Below the pieces are notes generated by a model. The model did not search any database. It was not told the DNA's origin and was given only the letters and a program-made list of their open reading frames with translations. A stretch of DNA of 64,000 nucleotides from JAICUF01 sp038250675 (GTDB lineage: Bacteria > Gemmatimonadota > Gemmatimonadetes > Gemmatimonadales > GWC2-71-9): the NCBI GenBank assembly GCA_038250675.1, contig JBBSCB010000005.1, forward strand, positions 71,960-135,959, in the 5' to 3' direction. The position numbers and the translations under genes are program-made. How positions within the stretch are numbered: the first letter of the stretch is position 1; the number at the start of each line of letters is the position of its first letter. Below, one piece after another: positions 8,209-15,904 of the stretch.

Positions 8209-9189
8209 ATGACCCCCCGCACCCTCGGCCCCACCCACCTCCCCGTCTCCCCCATCGGCTTCGGCTGCATGGGGCTCAGCTCTGGCTACGGTCACACCCT
8301 GGACCGCGCCGCCGCCATCAAGGTGCTCCACGCCGCGGTCGATGCGGGCGTCACCTTCTTCGATACCGCCGAGGCGTACGGGCCGTTCATGAATGAAGAA
8401 GTCGTGGGTGAGGCGCTGGCACCTTTCCGGCGCCGGGTCGTCATCGCCACCAAGTTCGGGTTCAAGCACGGCGCCTGGTCCGAGGTGGACAGCCGCCCGG
8501 CCCACATCCGCGACGTCGCCGAGGCGTCGCTCAAGCGGCTCCGGGTGGACGCCATCGACCTCTTCTATCAGCATCGGGTGGACCCGGCCGTCCCCATCGA
8601 GGATGTGGCCGGCACCGTCCGCGACCTGATCGCCGAAGGGAAGGTCAAGCACCTCGGGCTCTCGGAGGCCGGCGTCTCCACCATCCGCCGCGCCCACGCG
8701 GTGCAGCCGGTGACCGCGCTGCAGAGCGAATACTCGCTCTGGTGGCGCGAGCCCGAGGAGAAAATATTCCCCGTGCTCGAGGAACTCGGCATCGGCTTCG
8801 TGCCGTTCAGCCCGCTGGGCCGCGGCTTCCTCACCGGCACCATCAAGCCCGGCGCCACCTTCCCGCCCGGCGACTTCCGCGGCGCCCTGCCCCGCTTCCA
8901 GCCGGAAAACCTCGAAGCCAACCAGACATTCGTGGAGGTGCTGAGCCGGGTCGCCACACAGAAGAACGCGACCACCGCCCAAGTCGCCCTCGCCTGGATC
9001 CTGGCCCAACGCCCCTGGATCGTCCCCATCCCGGGCACCACCAGGATCGAGCGCATGCAGGAGAACACCCGCGCCGCCGACCTCGAGCTCACCGCCGCCG
9101 AGCTGCGGGAGATCGAGACCGGCGCGTCCCGAATCACGGCGCAGGGCGAGCGTTACCCGGAGCAGCTGCAGAAGCGGATCGACCGGTAG
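8209..9189 (+). CDS. Aldo/keto reductase (AKR13-like)
   Basis: A 326-residue NADPH-dependent aldo/keto reductase of the YakC/AKR13 type, reducing aldehydes or ketones in the cytoplasm. The start TLGPTHLPVSPIGFGCMGLS and the catalytic tetrad are visible: Asp in FFDTAEAYG, Tyr in the same motif, Lys in VIATKFGF, His in YQHRVD. The cofactor-binding end is WIVPIPGTTRIERMQEN. Length is normal. The substrate cannot be inferred. The start ATG is 2 bases after the toxin gene's stop, so expression may be coupled to the toxin-antitoxin transcript. Confidence 0.92.
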   Translation: MTPRTLGPTHLPVSPIGFGCMGLSSGYGHTLDRAAAIKVLHAAVDAGVTFFDTAEAYGPFMNEEVVGEALAPFRRRVVIATKFGFKHGAWSEVDSRPAHIRDVAEASLKRLRVDAIDLFYQHRVDPAVPIEDVAGTVRDLIAEGKVKHLGLSEAGVSTIRRAHAVQPVTALQSEYSLWWREPEEKIFPVLEELGIGFVPFSPLGRGFLTGTIKPGATFPPGDFRGALPRFQPENLEANQTFVEVLSRVATQKNATTAQVALAWILAQRPWIVPIPGTTRIERMQENTRAADLELTAAELREIETGASRITAQGERYPEQLQKRIDR

Positions 9190-9263
9190 GCATATCGAGC
9201 GCTCGCGGGCCACTCGCCCGCTCTGCTCCGTCCCGCCCGCGCTCGTGTAGATTCCCCATCCCC

Positions 9264-9755
9264 ATGCGACTGCTCCTGCCGCTCCTCCTGCTCCTCGGCG
9301 CCTGCGCCGCGCCGCCCGCGGCGCGCAGCAGCAGCGGCACCACCCAGCTCGCCCGCCTGACCGCCCGCTACGTCGAGGCCTCCCGCTCCGGCAACGCCCA
9401 CGCGCTGGCCGATCTCTACGCCGCCGACGCCACGCTGCTGCCCCCCGCCTCCGAGGCGGTCGAGGGCCGGGACGCCATCGAGGACTACTGGACCGACGGA
9501 CTTGAGTCCGGCCTTGAGGTGGAGTCCACCCGGATCGAGGCGTCGGGCGACGTGGGCTATACCATCGGCCGCTGGTCGCTGCCCGCCACCGACACCGAGT
9601 CGGCCGATTCCGGCAAGCTGGTCCTCTGCTGGAAGCGCACCGGCGGCGCCTGGAGGCTCACCACCGACATCTGGAACAGCAGCACCTCCGCCGACACCAC
9701 CGGTGACGAAACCGACGACGGCGACATCCCGCCGGGACGGATCCCGGTGAGCTGA
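9264..9755 (+). CDS. Lipoprotein with SnoaL/DUF4440-like (NTF2-fold) domain
   Basis: A 163-residue predicted lipoprotein: signal MRLLLPLLLLLGACA with lipobox LGAC, then one NTF2-like domain (RYVEASRSGNAHALADLYAADATLLPP... GRDAIEDYW...), the pattern of SnoaL-like/DUF4440 proteins. These small alpha+beta barrels bind small ligands or act as cyclases/isomerases, but many have no known activity. The acidic Asp/Thr-rich tail is not part of the domain. It follows the aldo/keto reductase by 74 bases on the same strand and precedes the PLP decarboxylase by 46 bases, so it may be co-transcribed. The ATG was chosen because it starts the signal peptide. Confidence 0.8.
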   Translation: MRLLLPLLLLLGACAAPPAARSSSGTTQLARLTARYVEASRSGNAHALADLYAADATLLPPASEAVEGRDAIEDYWTDGLESGLEVESTRIEASGDVGYTIGRWSLPATDTESADSGKLVLCWKRTGGAWRLTTDIWNSSTSADTTGDETDDGDIPPGRIPVS

Positions 9756-9801
9756 CGCCGCCACCGCCGCCCGCACCAACCATCCGGAGAATCAGCGCAC
9801 C

Positions 9802-11238
9802 ATGCCATCCAACACCCCCGAGCACGCCACCGCCGAGCGCGCCGCGCTCACCCGCGCCACGGCGTTGGCGTTCGAGTTCCTGGATTCGCTGGATGACGCG
9901 TCCGTCGCCGCCACCGCCACGCTGGCCGAACTGCGCGCGCGGTTTGCCCGGCCGCTGCCGGAGCTGGGCACCGACCCGGTGACCGTCGTCGAGGAGCTGG
10001 CGCGTGATGCGGAAGGCGGACTGGTGGGCACGGCGGGCGGGCGGTTTTACGGCTGGGTCATCGGCGCCGGGCTCCCCGCAGCCCTCGCCGCCGACTGGCT
10101 CACCGGCACCTGGGACCAGAACGCCGGCCTCTACGCCTGCAGCCCCGCCGCCGCCGTGGTGGAGGAAGTCTGCGGCGCCTGGCTCAAGGACGTGCTGGGC
10201 CTGCCGGCCGGCGCGTCGTTCGCGCTGGTCACCGGCTGCCAGATGGCGCACGTCACCTGTCTCGCCGCCGCGCGGCATGCGCTGCTCGCGCGCGCCGGCT
10301 GGGACGTCAACCGCGATGGCCTGAGCGGCGCACCCGCGCTCCGCATCATCACCTCCAACGAGGTGCACGGCACCTGCACCCGCGCGGTGAAGCTGCTGGG
10401 CCTGGGCACCGCCAGCATGACCATCCTCCCTGCCGATGACGCGTCCCGGCTCCCGCCGGCGTCACTCCGCGCGGCGCTCGCACGCGATACCGACCGGCCG
10501 GCGATCGTCATCCTCAATGCCGGCGACGTCAACCGCGGCGCCTTCGACGCCTTTCCCGAACTGATCGCGATTGCACACAAGGCCGGTGCGTGGGTGCACG
10601 TGGACGGCGCGATGGGCCTCTGGTGCAACGCGACGCCGGAGTTCCGCCACCTGCTCGCCGGCGCGGAAGCCGCCGACTCGTGGGCCACCGACGGCCACAA
10701 GTGGCTCAATGTGCCGTACGACTCGGGCTACGCCTTCGTGGCCCACCCGGAGCATCACCGCGCCGGGATGGAGCACCGCGCCAGCTACCTGGTCCACGCC
10801 GCCGACGCGCGCGACGAGCTCGACTGGACCCCGGAGCATTCGCGCCGCGCCCGCGGCTTTGCCACCTGGGCCGCACTCCGGGAACTGGGCCGATCCGGGC
10901 TCGCGGACCTGATCGAGCGCTGCTGCCGTCATGCGCACGCGCTCGTGACGCGGATCGGCGCGCTGGAAGGCGCGCGCACCATCAGCGTCCCGATCATCAA
11001 CCAGGGACTGGTGCGCTTCTACGATCCGGCCGAGGGAGCCACCGAGGCGGACCACGACCGGCGAACCGACGCGGTGATGGCCGCGATCAACGCGAGCGGC
11101 GAGGCGTTCTTTACCGGGACGACCTGGCGGGGGATGCGCTGCATGCGGGTGAGCGTCTCGAGCTGGCGCACCACCGCGGGCGACGTGGATCGCGCGGTGG
11201 TGGCGGCGGCACTGGCGCTCGAGGTGGTGCCGGGGTGA
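9802..11238 (+). CDS. Pyridoxal-dependent group II decarboxylase
   Basis: A 478-residue fold-type I PLP enzyme of the aromatic-L-amino-acid/glutamate decarboxylase group, converting an amino acid to its amine and CO2. The PLP-binding lysine lies in TDGHKWLNVPYDSG; the PLP-stacking/phosphate region is around TGCQMAHVTCL; VHVDGAMGLW carries the Asp that pairs with the pyridine nitrogen. Length fits the family. The substrate (aromatic amino acid, tyrosine or other) cannot be assigned from sequence alone. It sits at the end of a plus-strand run and converges on the carotenoid operon. Confidence 0.9.
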   Translation: MPSNTPEHATAERAALTRATALAFEFLDSLDDASVAATATLAELRARFARPLPELGTDPVTVVEELARDAEGGLVGTAGGRFYGWVIGAGLPAALAADWLTGTWDQNAGLYACSPAAAVVEEVCGAWLKDVLGLPAGASFALVTGCQMAHVTCLAAARHALLARAGWDVNRDGLSGAPALRIITSNEVHGTCTRAVKLLGLGTASMTILPADDASRLPPASLRAALARDTDRPAIVILNAGDVNRGAFDAFPELIAIAHKAGAWVHVDGAMGLWCNATPEFRHLLAGAEAADSWATDGHKWLNVPYDSGYAFVAHPEHHRAGMEHRASYLVHAADARDELDWTPEHSRRARGFATWAALRELGRSGLADLIERCCRHAHALVTRIGALEGARTISVPIINQGLVRFYDPAEGATEADHDRRTDAVMAAINASGEAFFTGTTWRGMRCMRVSVSSWRTTAGDVDRAVVAAALALEVVPG

Positions 11239-11251
11239 GCGCGGCGCGCGA

Positions 11252-11701
11252 TCAGCTCCGGGTCACCATCGCCCAGAGGCCGTAGAAGAGCGCCAGCGTC
11301 GAGCTCCATCCCACCACGCTCCAGCGGAGGAAGAGCCGCCGGAGTGCCGCGTCGTCGCCCGGCGCCAGCCGCTCCATCCGGAGCTGGTCGGGCAGCAGCA
11401 GCACCAGCCAAAGCACCGTGGTCACTGCCAGCGCCCCGATTCCGTGCCGCACCCACGGCGTCCGCCAGACATCGATCCCCTCGTGCAGCGCGAGCTGGAT
11501 CCCGGTGAACGTCAGCAGCGTCCCGCCCGTCACGGTAAAGACCCAGTCGGCCAGCATGACGGCGCGCGCGGTCCGCGCAAACGGCACCACGTTCCGCGCC
11601 CGGTAGAACACGATGGCCCAGAAGCCGGTGACAGTGACGTTGCCGAGCAGGATCACGGCGCCGAAGATGTGCAGCGCCTTGAGCACGAGCACGCTAGCCA
11701 T
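11252..11701 (-). CDS. DUF2269-like integral membrane protein
   Basis: A 149-residue protein with four predicted membrane helices, beginning VLKALHIFGAVILLGNVTVTGFW. The His near the first helix and the overall pattern match the predicted integral membrane DUF2269 family, whose function is unknown. It overlaps the plsC gene by 8 bases and is the last gene of the carH-crt operon, so it should be made together with the carotenoid enzymes. A role in handling the hydrophobic pigment or a redox step in the membrane is possible but is inference only. Confidence 0.7.
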   Translation of the reverse strand: MASVLVLKALHIFGAVILLGNVTVTGFWAIVFYRARNVVPFARTARAVMLADWVFTVTGGTLLTFTGIQLALHEGIDVWRTPWVRHGIGALAVTTVLWLVLLLPDQLRMERLAPGDDAALRRLFLRWSVVGWSSTLALFYGLWAMVTRS

Positions 11702-12473
11702 TCCGGGGGTCAAATTCCCCGGGCAGCAGCCCGATGGCGTGGCGGAACCGGTCCATCTTCTTGTTGGCGGAGAGCGACCCCGCGACCAGCGGGCGGAAGC
11801 CGTCGAGCGATTCGGCCGCGAGGCGGCGGTCGAGCGATGCCACGGTCTCCCCCAGCCGCCGCTCGATGCGATCGGCCAGCGCGTGGCGGCCGGGCCCGGC
11901 ACGCGGCTCGACGGTCCACGGCGCGCCGGTGAACGCGAACGCCTCGGGGCGCTGTTCGCCGCGAAAGACGTAGCGAAACGCCACCGGGCAGATCCGGACC
12001 GCGCCCGCCGCCGCCGCGGCCAGCGCCAGGTGCGCCGCGCCCCGCTCGCAGCCGCTGACCGGCTCCGCGGCTGGCCGGCGCGCGCCCTGGGGAAACATCC
12101 AGACCGCGACCCCGGGCATGAGCTCGGCGCGCGCGGCCTCGAGGTCGGCATAGGCACCGCGGGGGGAGTCCCGGCGGAGCGACATCGCGCCCACGCGGAG
12201 GAAGAGCCGGTACCGGGCCAGGTGCCGCGCCTCCATCAGCACGCGGAAGCCCAGGCCTGACGCGCCGGTGAGGAGGCAGGCGAGGAAGCCGTCCCACCAG
12301 TTGGTGTGGTTGGCGACGCAGAGGGTGGGAAGCGAGCCGTCGAGCGCGGCGCCCGATTCCTCCCCCCGGTAGACGCCGGCAAAATGGCGGCGGGCCTGGC
12401 GGCGGAGGTACTGGTCAAAGGCCCATGCCGCGGGCCGGGTGGGACGCCGGAACCGGAGCGGCCGATCGTTCAG
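11694..12473 (-). CDS. Lysophospholipid acyltransferase (PlsC-like), apparent CTG start
   Basis: A 1-acylglycerol-3-phosphate-type acyltransferase of about 259 residues. The catalytic HX4D motif is in NHTNWWDG, and the second motif FPQGAR (normally FPEGTR) follows. The acceptor may be a lysophospholipid or, given its place inside a carotenoid operon, a hydroxylated or glycosylated carotenoid (inference; acylated carotenoid glycosides are known elsewhere). The catalytic motif lies upstream of the first in-frame GTG (12242), and no ATG, GTG or TTG occurs further upstream in the open frame. A CTG at 12473 that overlaps the crtB stop (CTGA) has AGGAG five bases before it, so I place the start there. 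See the findings on CTG starts. Confidence 0.8.
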   Translation of the reverse strand: MNDRPLRFRRPTRPAAWAFDQYLRRQARRHFAGVYRGEESGAALDGSLPTLCVANHTNWWDGFLACLLTGASGLGFRVLMEARHLARYRLFLRVGAMSLRRDSPRGAYADLEAARAELMPGVAVWMFPQGARRPAAEPVSGCERGAAHLALAAAAAGAVRICPVAFRYVFRGEQRPEAFAFTGAPWTVEPRAGPGRHALADRIERRLGETVASLDRRLAAESLDGFRPLVAGSLSANKKMDRFRHAIGLLPGEFDPRNG

Positions 12474-13384
12474 AGCGACTCCTGCGATGGGGACAAGGCG
12501 AGGAGAGCGGGCGGCTCGCGCAGCAGCGCCCGACCCAGAATGGCCAGCTTGCGCGGCGTCGAAACATAGGCCCGCGCCCGGAAGACATCGTAACCCAGCC
12601 GCTCGATTCCGTCGAGGATTCCGGCGTAGGTCCGCTGCAGGAGCCGCACCGTCAGGCGCGACCCGTCGCCCGGGAAGAGTCGCACCACGACGTCCGCCGC
12701 GTCGAACCAGGCCCGCGCCCGCGCCACCTGGAAGCGCATCAGCGCGCGGAACTCCGGCGTCACCCGCCGCTCGGCCAGCATCTCGTGCGTCACGCCAAAT
12801 TGCCGGAGCTCGTCGGCCGGGAGGTAGCAGCGGCCGACGGCCAGGTCCTCGCCCACGTCGCGCAGGACGTTGGTGAGCTGCATGGCGACGCCGAGCCCCA
12901 CGCCCGGCTCCCGATACCGCTCGGGTGCGGCGCCCAGCACCGGCCCCAGCATCAGCCCGACGCCGCCCGCCACCAGCCGACAGTAGTGCTCGAGCGACGC
13001 AAAGTCAGGAAACGCGACGGGGTCCAGATCGGTGGCGACGCCGTCGAGCAGCGCGAGAAGCGGCGCGAGCGGGACGTCGTGGCGGGTGAGCGTGTCGGCC
13101 AGCGCCAGCCAGCGCTCGTCCGCCGGCTCCTCCCCGGCGTGGATCGCGACCACCGTGGCGGCGAGGTCGGCCAGGGCGAGGCGGGTGTCGGTCACGCTCT
13201 GGTCGCCGCGCTCATCCACAAGGTTGTCAGCGTGGCGGCAGTAGCCGTAGAGCGCGAACACCGCGCGCCGCTTGGCTCGCGGCAGGAACCGGCTCGCAAA
13301 GTAGAAGCTGCGCGCCCACTCGGCGGTCACCTGCTCCGCCTCTCGGTAGCTCCGCTCCAGCGCGAGGGCGCGGCGACCGGTCAC
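12470..13384 (-). CDS. crtB: Phytoene/squalene synthase family protein (phytoene synthase)
   Basis: A 304-residue head-to-head prenyl synthase that condenses two geranylgeranyl diphosphates to phytoene, the first committed carotenoid step. Both Asp-rich motifs are visible: YCRHADNLVDE and LTNVLRDVGED; RCYLPADEL follows as in phytoene synthases. It starts with GTG inside the crtI stop (GTGA overlap) and its own stop overlaps the plsC start. Placement after crtI supports phytoene rather than squalene synthase. Regulation is expected from CarH, encoded first in the operon. Confidence 0.93.
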   Translation of the reverse strand: MTGRRALALERSYREAEQVTAEWARSFYFASRFLPRAKRRAVFALYGYCRHADNLVDERGDQSVTDTRLALADLAATVVAIHAGEEPADERWLALADTLTRHDVPLAPLLALLDGVATDLDPVAFPDFASLEHYCRLVAGGVGLMLGPVLGAAPERYREPGVGLGVAMQLTNVLRDVGEDLAVGRCYLPADELRQFGVTHEMLAERRVTPEFRALMRFQVARARAWFDAADVVVRLFPGDGSRLTVRLLQRTYAGILDGIERLGYDVFRARAYVSTPRKLAILGRALLREPPALLALSPSQESL

Positions 13385-14850
13385 GCCGCCATCTCCTCGC
13401 CGATCCGCTCGGCCACGCAGCGGCCGGAAATCATCGCCATCGGGATGCCGCAGCCGGGATGGGTGCTCTGGCCCACGAAGAAGAGGTTCCGGTAACGGGC
13501 GTGGCGGTTGTGCGGACGGAAGTAGCCCACCTGGGTGAGCCCGTGCGCCAGCCCGAACGCTTCCGAGCGGGTGGCGCCGAAGTCGTCCCGGAAATCGTCG
13601 GGCGTGAAGCGCCGCCGGGTGACGATGTGCCGGCGGAGGTCGGTGAGCCCAAACCGCTCCAGCCGCTCCAGCATCTCCGCCTCCAGCCGCGGCCCCTCGA
13701 TGCCCCAGTCGATCGGCCGCGCCGGGTCCTGGCTCGGCACCGGGACCAGCACGTAGATGTTCTCCCCGCCGGCCGGTGCCAGCGACGGGTCGGTCTTGCT
13801 GGGGTTGCAGATGTAGTAGGCCGGGTCGGCCGGGACCCGGTGCCTGGTGAAGATCTCGCCGCAGCAGCGCTCGAGGTCGGCCGGCACGATGAGGTTGTGG
13901 TGCGGCAGTTCGGGGTAGGTGCGGTCCACTCCGAGGTATAGGAGAAACGCCGAGCAGCTATAGGCCATCGTCCCGGCCCGCTCGTGCGGCTCGCTCAGGA
14001 GCGTCTCGTAAGCGTAGGGGAGGTCGGCGTTGACCAGCACGATATCGGCCCGGCGGACGCTGCCGTCGGCCAGCTCGGCGCCGATCACCCGGTCGCGCTC
14101 CTTCACCAGCGACGTGACGGGAGTGTCGTACTCGAACCGCACGCCCAGCTCGGTGGCGAGCCGCGCGATGGCGCGGGGCATGGCGTGCATGCCGCCCATG
14201 GGGAACCAGAGCCCGCCCGCCACCTCGGTGAACGGGAGCAGACTGTAGATCGCCATCGACTCGTACGGCGAGAGCCCCAGGTAGAGCGACTGGAAGCTGA
14301 ACGCGTTGCGGAGCCGGTCGTCGGCAAAGTAGCGGCCCACCAGCCGGCGCAGCCGGCCCAGGGCGCCGCTCCCCGCCAGGAGTCCCGCGTCACCCAGCCG
14401 GAAGTAGTCGCGGCGGCGGTGGACGTTCCGGTCCACGAACGCGAGGCCGGTGCGATAGAGTTTGGCGGTATCGGCCAGGAACCGGAGGAAGCGGGGGCCG
14501 GCGCCCGGCTCGATCCGCTCGACGCCGTCGAGCATCGTGTTGATCCGGCTGCTGACGTCGAGCGTCGAGCCGTCGGCGTAGTAGATCCGGTAGTTGGGAT
14601 CGAGCTGCCGGAGCTCGAGGTAATCGTCCAGCTCCCGGCCGGCGTCCCGGAAGAGGGCCCGCAGGTAGTCCACCATCAGGAGGAGGGTGGGGCCGGTGTC
14701 GAAGGTGTACCCCTCCGATTCCCAGCGGCCGCAGCGGCCGCCGGGCACGGCATGGCGCTCGAGCACCGTGACGTCGTACCCCTGGGTCCGGAGACGGACG
14801 GCGGCGGCGAGCCCGCCCAGTCCCGCGCCGACGACGAGCACGGTGGTCAT
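13381..14850 (-). CDS. crtI: Phytoene desaturase family FAD-dependent oxidoreductase
   Basis: A 489-residue CrtI-type desaturase. The N-terminus has the FAD dinucleotide fold (VLVVGAGLGGLAAAVRL ending in Glu) and the next motif PGGRCGRWESEGYTFDTGPT; the C-terminus has the carotenoid-oxidoreductase signature HPGCGIPMAMISGR. It inserts double bonds in phytoene towards lycopene or neurosporene; the number of steps cannot be read from sequence. The ATG at 14850 begins the FAD fold exactly and is one base from the carH stop, so translation is probably coupled. Its stop overlaps crtB. Confidence 0.94.
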   Translation of the reverse strand: MTTVLVVGAGLGGLAAAVRLRTQGYDVTVLERHAVPGGRCGRWESEGYTFDTGPTLLLMVDYLRALFRDAGRELDDYLELRQLDPNYRIYYADGSTLDVSSRINTMLDGVERIEPGAGPRFLRFLADTAKLYRTGLAFVDRNVHRRRDYFRLGDAGLLAGSGALGRLRRLVGRYFADDRLRNAFSFQSLYLGLSPYESMAIYSLLPFTEVAGGLWFPMGGMHAMPRAIARLATELGVRFEYDTPVTSLVKERDRVIGAELADGSVRRADIVLVNADLPYAYETLLSEPHERAGTMAYSCSAFLLYLGVDRTYPELPHHNLIVPADLERCCGEIFTRHRVPADPAYYICNPSKTDPSLAPAGGENIYVLVPVPSQDPARPIDWGIEGPRLEAEMLERLERFGLTDLRRHIVTRRRFTPDDFRDDFGATRSEAFGLAHGLTQVGYFRPHNRHARYRNLFFVGQSTHPGCGIPMAMISGRCVAERIGEEMAA

Positions 14851-14851
14851 G

Positions 14852-15709
14852 TCAGTGCACCTCGAAAGCGGCGTCGCCGGTGCGGAAGCCGAGCCCCTGG
14901 AACATCCGGTCGAGCGGCTCGGCGCCTGCGCCGCCGATCGCCAGCGACGCGCCTGGCGGAAGCCGGGACGGCAGCGACGCCAGCCCGCCGGCCCGCCGCT
15001 CGGCCAGTGCGGGATCGGCGACGCTGAGCGCAATGAGCGCGGGCCGGAGCTTCCACGCCGCCTCCAGCATGTCGTCCAGCGGGAGGTCGGGGCCGAGGTA
15101 GTGCACCTGCCACCCGAGTTCCTGCGCGCCGGTGAGGGCGGAGAGGATGCCCCACTCGTGGCGCTCGCCGGGGATGCCGGCGCCCAGCACGAGCGGGCCG
15201 TTGCTGCGGGCAAAGCGGAGCCCGCCCTTGAGCGCATGCACCACCACCTCGCTCGCCAGGTGTTCGGCCGAGACCGGGAGCTTGCCCAGCGCCCAGAGAT
15301 CACCAACGGCCTGGGACAGCGGGATCACCACGACCCGGGCAAAGCCGCTGAGCCCGCGGAGCGAGAGCTGCTGCGCCACCGCCGACTCCAGCCGCTCGCG
15401 GTCGAACGCCTTGATCGCATCCAGCATCGCCCCGAACGGCGACCCGTCCAGCTCGCGCCCCTCGGCGCGGGCGATGACCTCCTCCACCGGGCGCGCGACC
15501 AGATCGCCGATCCGCTCGCCACCGCTGATCAGCCGGGCATATGAGCGGAGCAGCGCCACCTGCTCGGCGCTGTATGCGCGATAGCCGTTGGGCTGCCGGA
15601 CCGGACGCACCACGTCGTAGCGGCGCTCCCACGCGCGGAGGCGCGCGGGCTCGAGGCCGGTGAGCTGGGACACCTCGTGAATTTCGTACTGGCGGTCAGG
15701 CGTACTCAT
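14852..15709 (-). CDS. carH: CarH-type B12-dependent light-responsive MerR repressor
   Basis: A 285-residue protein. Residues 8-75 are a MerR winged helix (IHEVSQLTGLEPARLRAWERRY). The rest is a helical bundle plus a cobalamin-binding Rossmann domain. The Wx9EH signature is exact (Trp139, Glu149-His150), as is the ExHxxG lower-ligand motif (ERHEWG, His184). In CarH proteins adenosylcobalamin makes a DNA-bound tetramer in the dark; light breaks the Co-C bond and releases it. Being first in an operon with crtI-crtB-plsC-DUF2269, it should repress carotenoid synthesis and itself in the dark. A 15-base palindrome lies just upstream of its start. Confidence 0.93.
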   Translation of the reverse strand: MSTPDRQYEIHEVSQLTGLEPARLRAWERRYDVVRPVRQPNGYRAYSAEQVALLRSYARLISGGERIGDLVARPVEEVIARAEGRELDGSPFGAMLDAIKAFDRERLESAVAQQLSLRGLSGFARVVVIPLSQAVGDLWALGKLPVSAEHLASEVVVHALKGGLRFARSNGPLVLGAGIPGERHEWGILSALTGAQELGWQVHYLGPDLPLDDMLEAAWKLRPALIALSVADPALAERRAGGLASLPSRLPPGASLAIGGAGAEPLDRMFQGLGFRTGDAAFEVH

Positions 15710-15716
15710 GGCCGGG

Positions 15717-15731
15717 TCCCACGGTGTGGGA
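15717..15731. promoter_or_regulatory. Inverted repeat upstream of carH, possible CarH operator
   Basis: TCCCAC-GGT-GTGGGA is a perfect 6-3-6 palindrome ending 8 bases before the carH ATG in the carH-tkt intergenic region; GACA-C-TGTC (15733-15741) lies next to it. Its position over the probable transcription start of the crt operon fits an autoregulatory operator. No promoter with clear hexamers is seen, so the role is inferred from position. Confidence 0.4.
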
Positions 15732-15904
15732 TGGACACTGTCGAAGCTCCGGGTAGGGGACGTTGAACATGATACCCCCGAGCCGGGCCGAAGTTCAGCC
15801 CTCCGGCCGCGGTTTTCCCCCGCCCCGTCGCCCCGATTACTTTCCTTATAGAGCGGCCGGCCAGCCGCCGCACCGATCTGCGTACCGCATGCAAGGAGTT
15901 CCCC

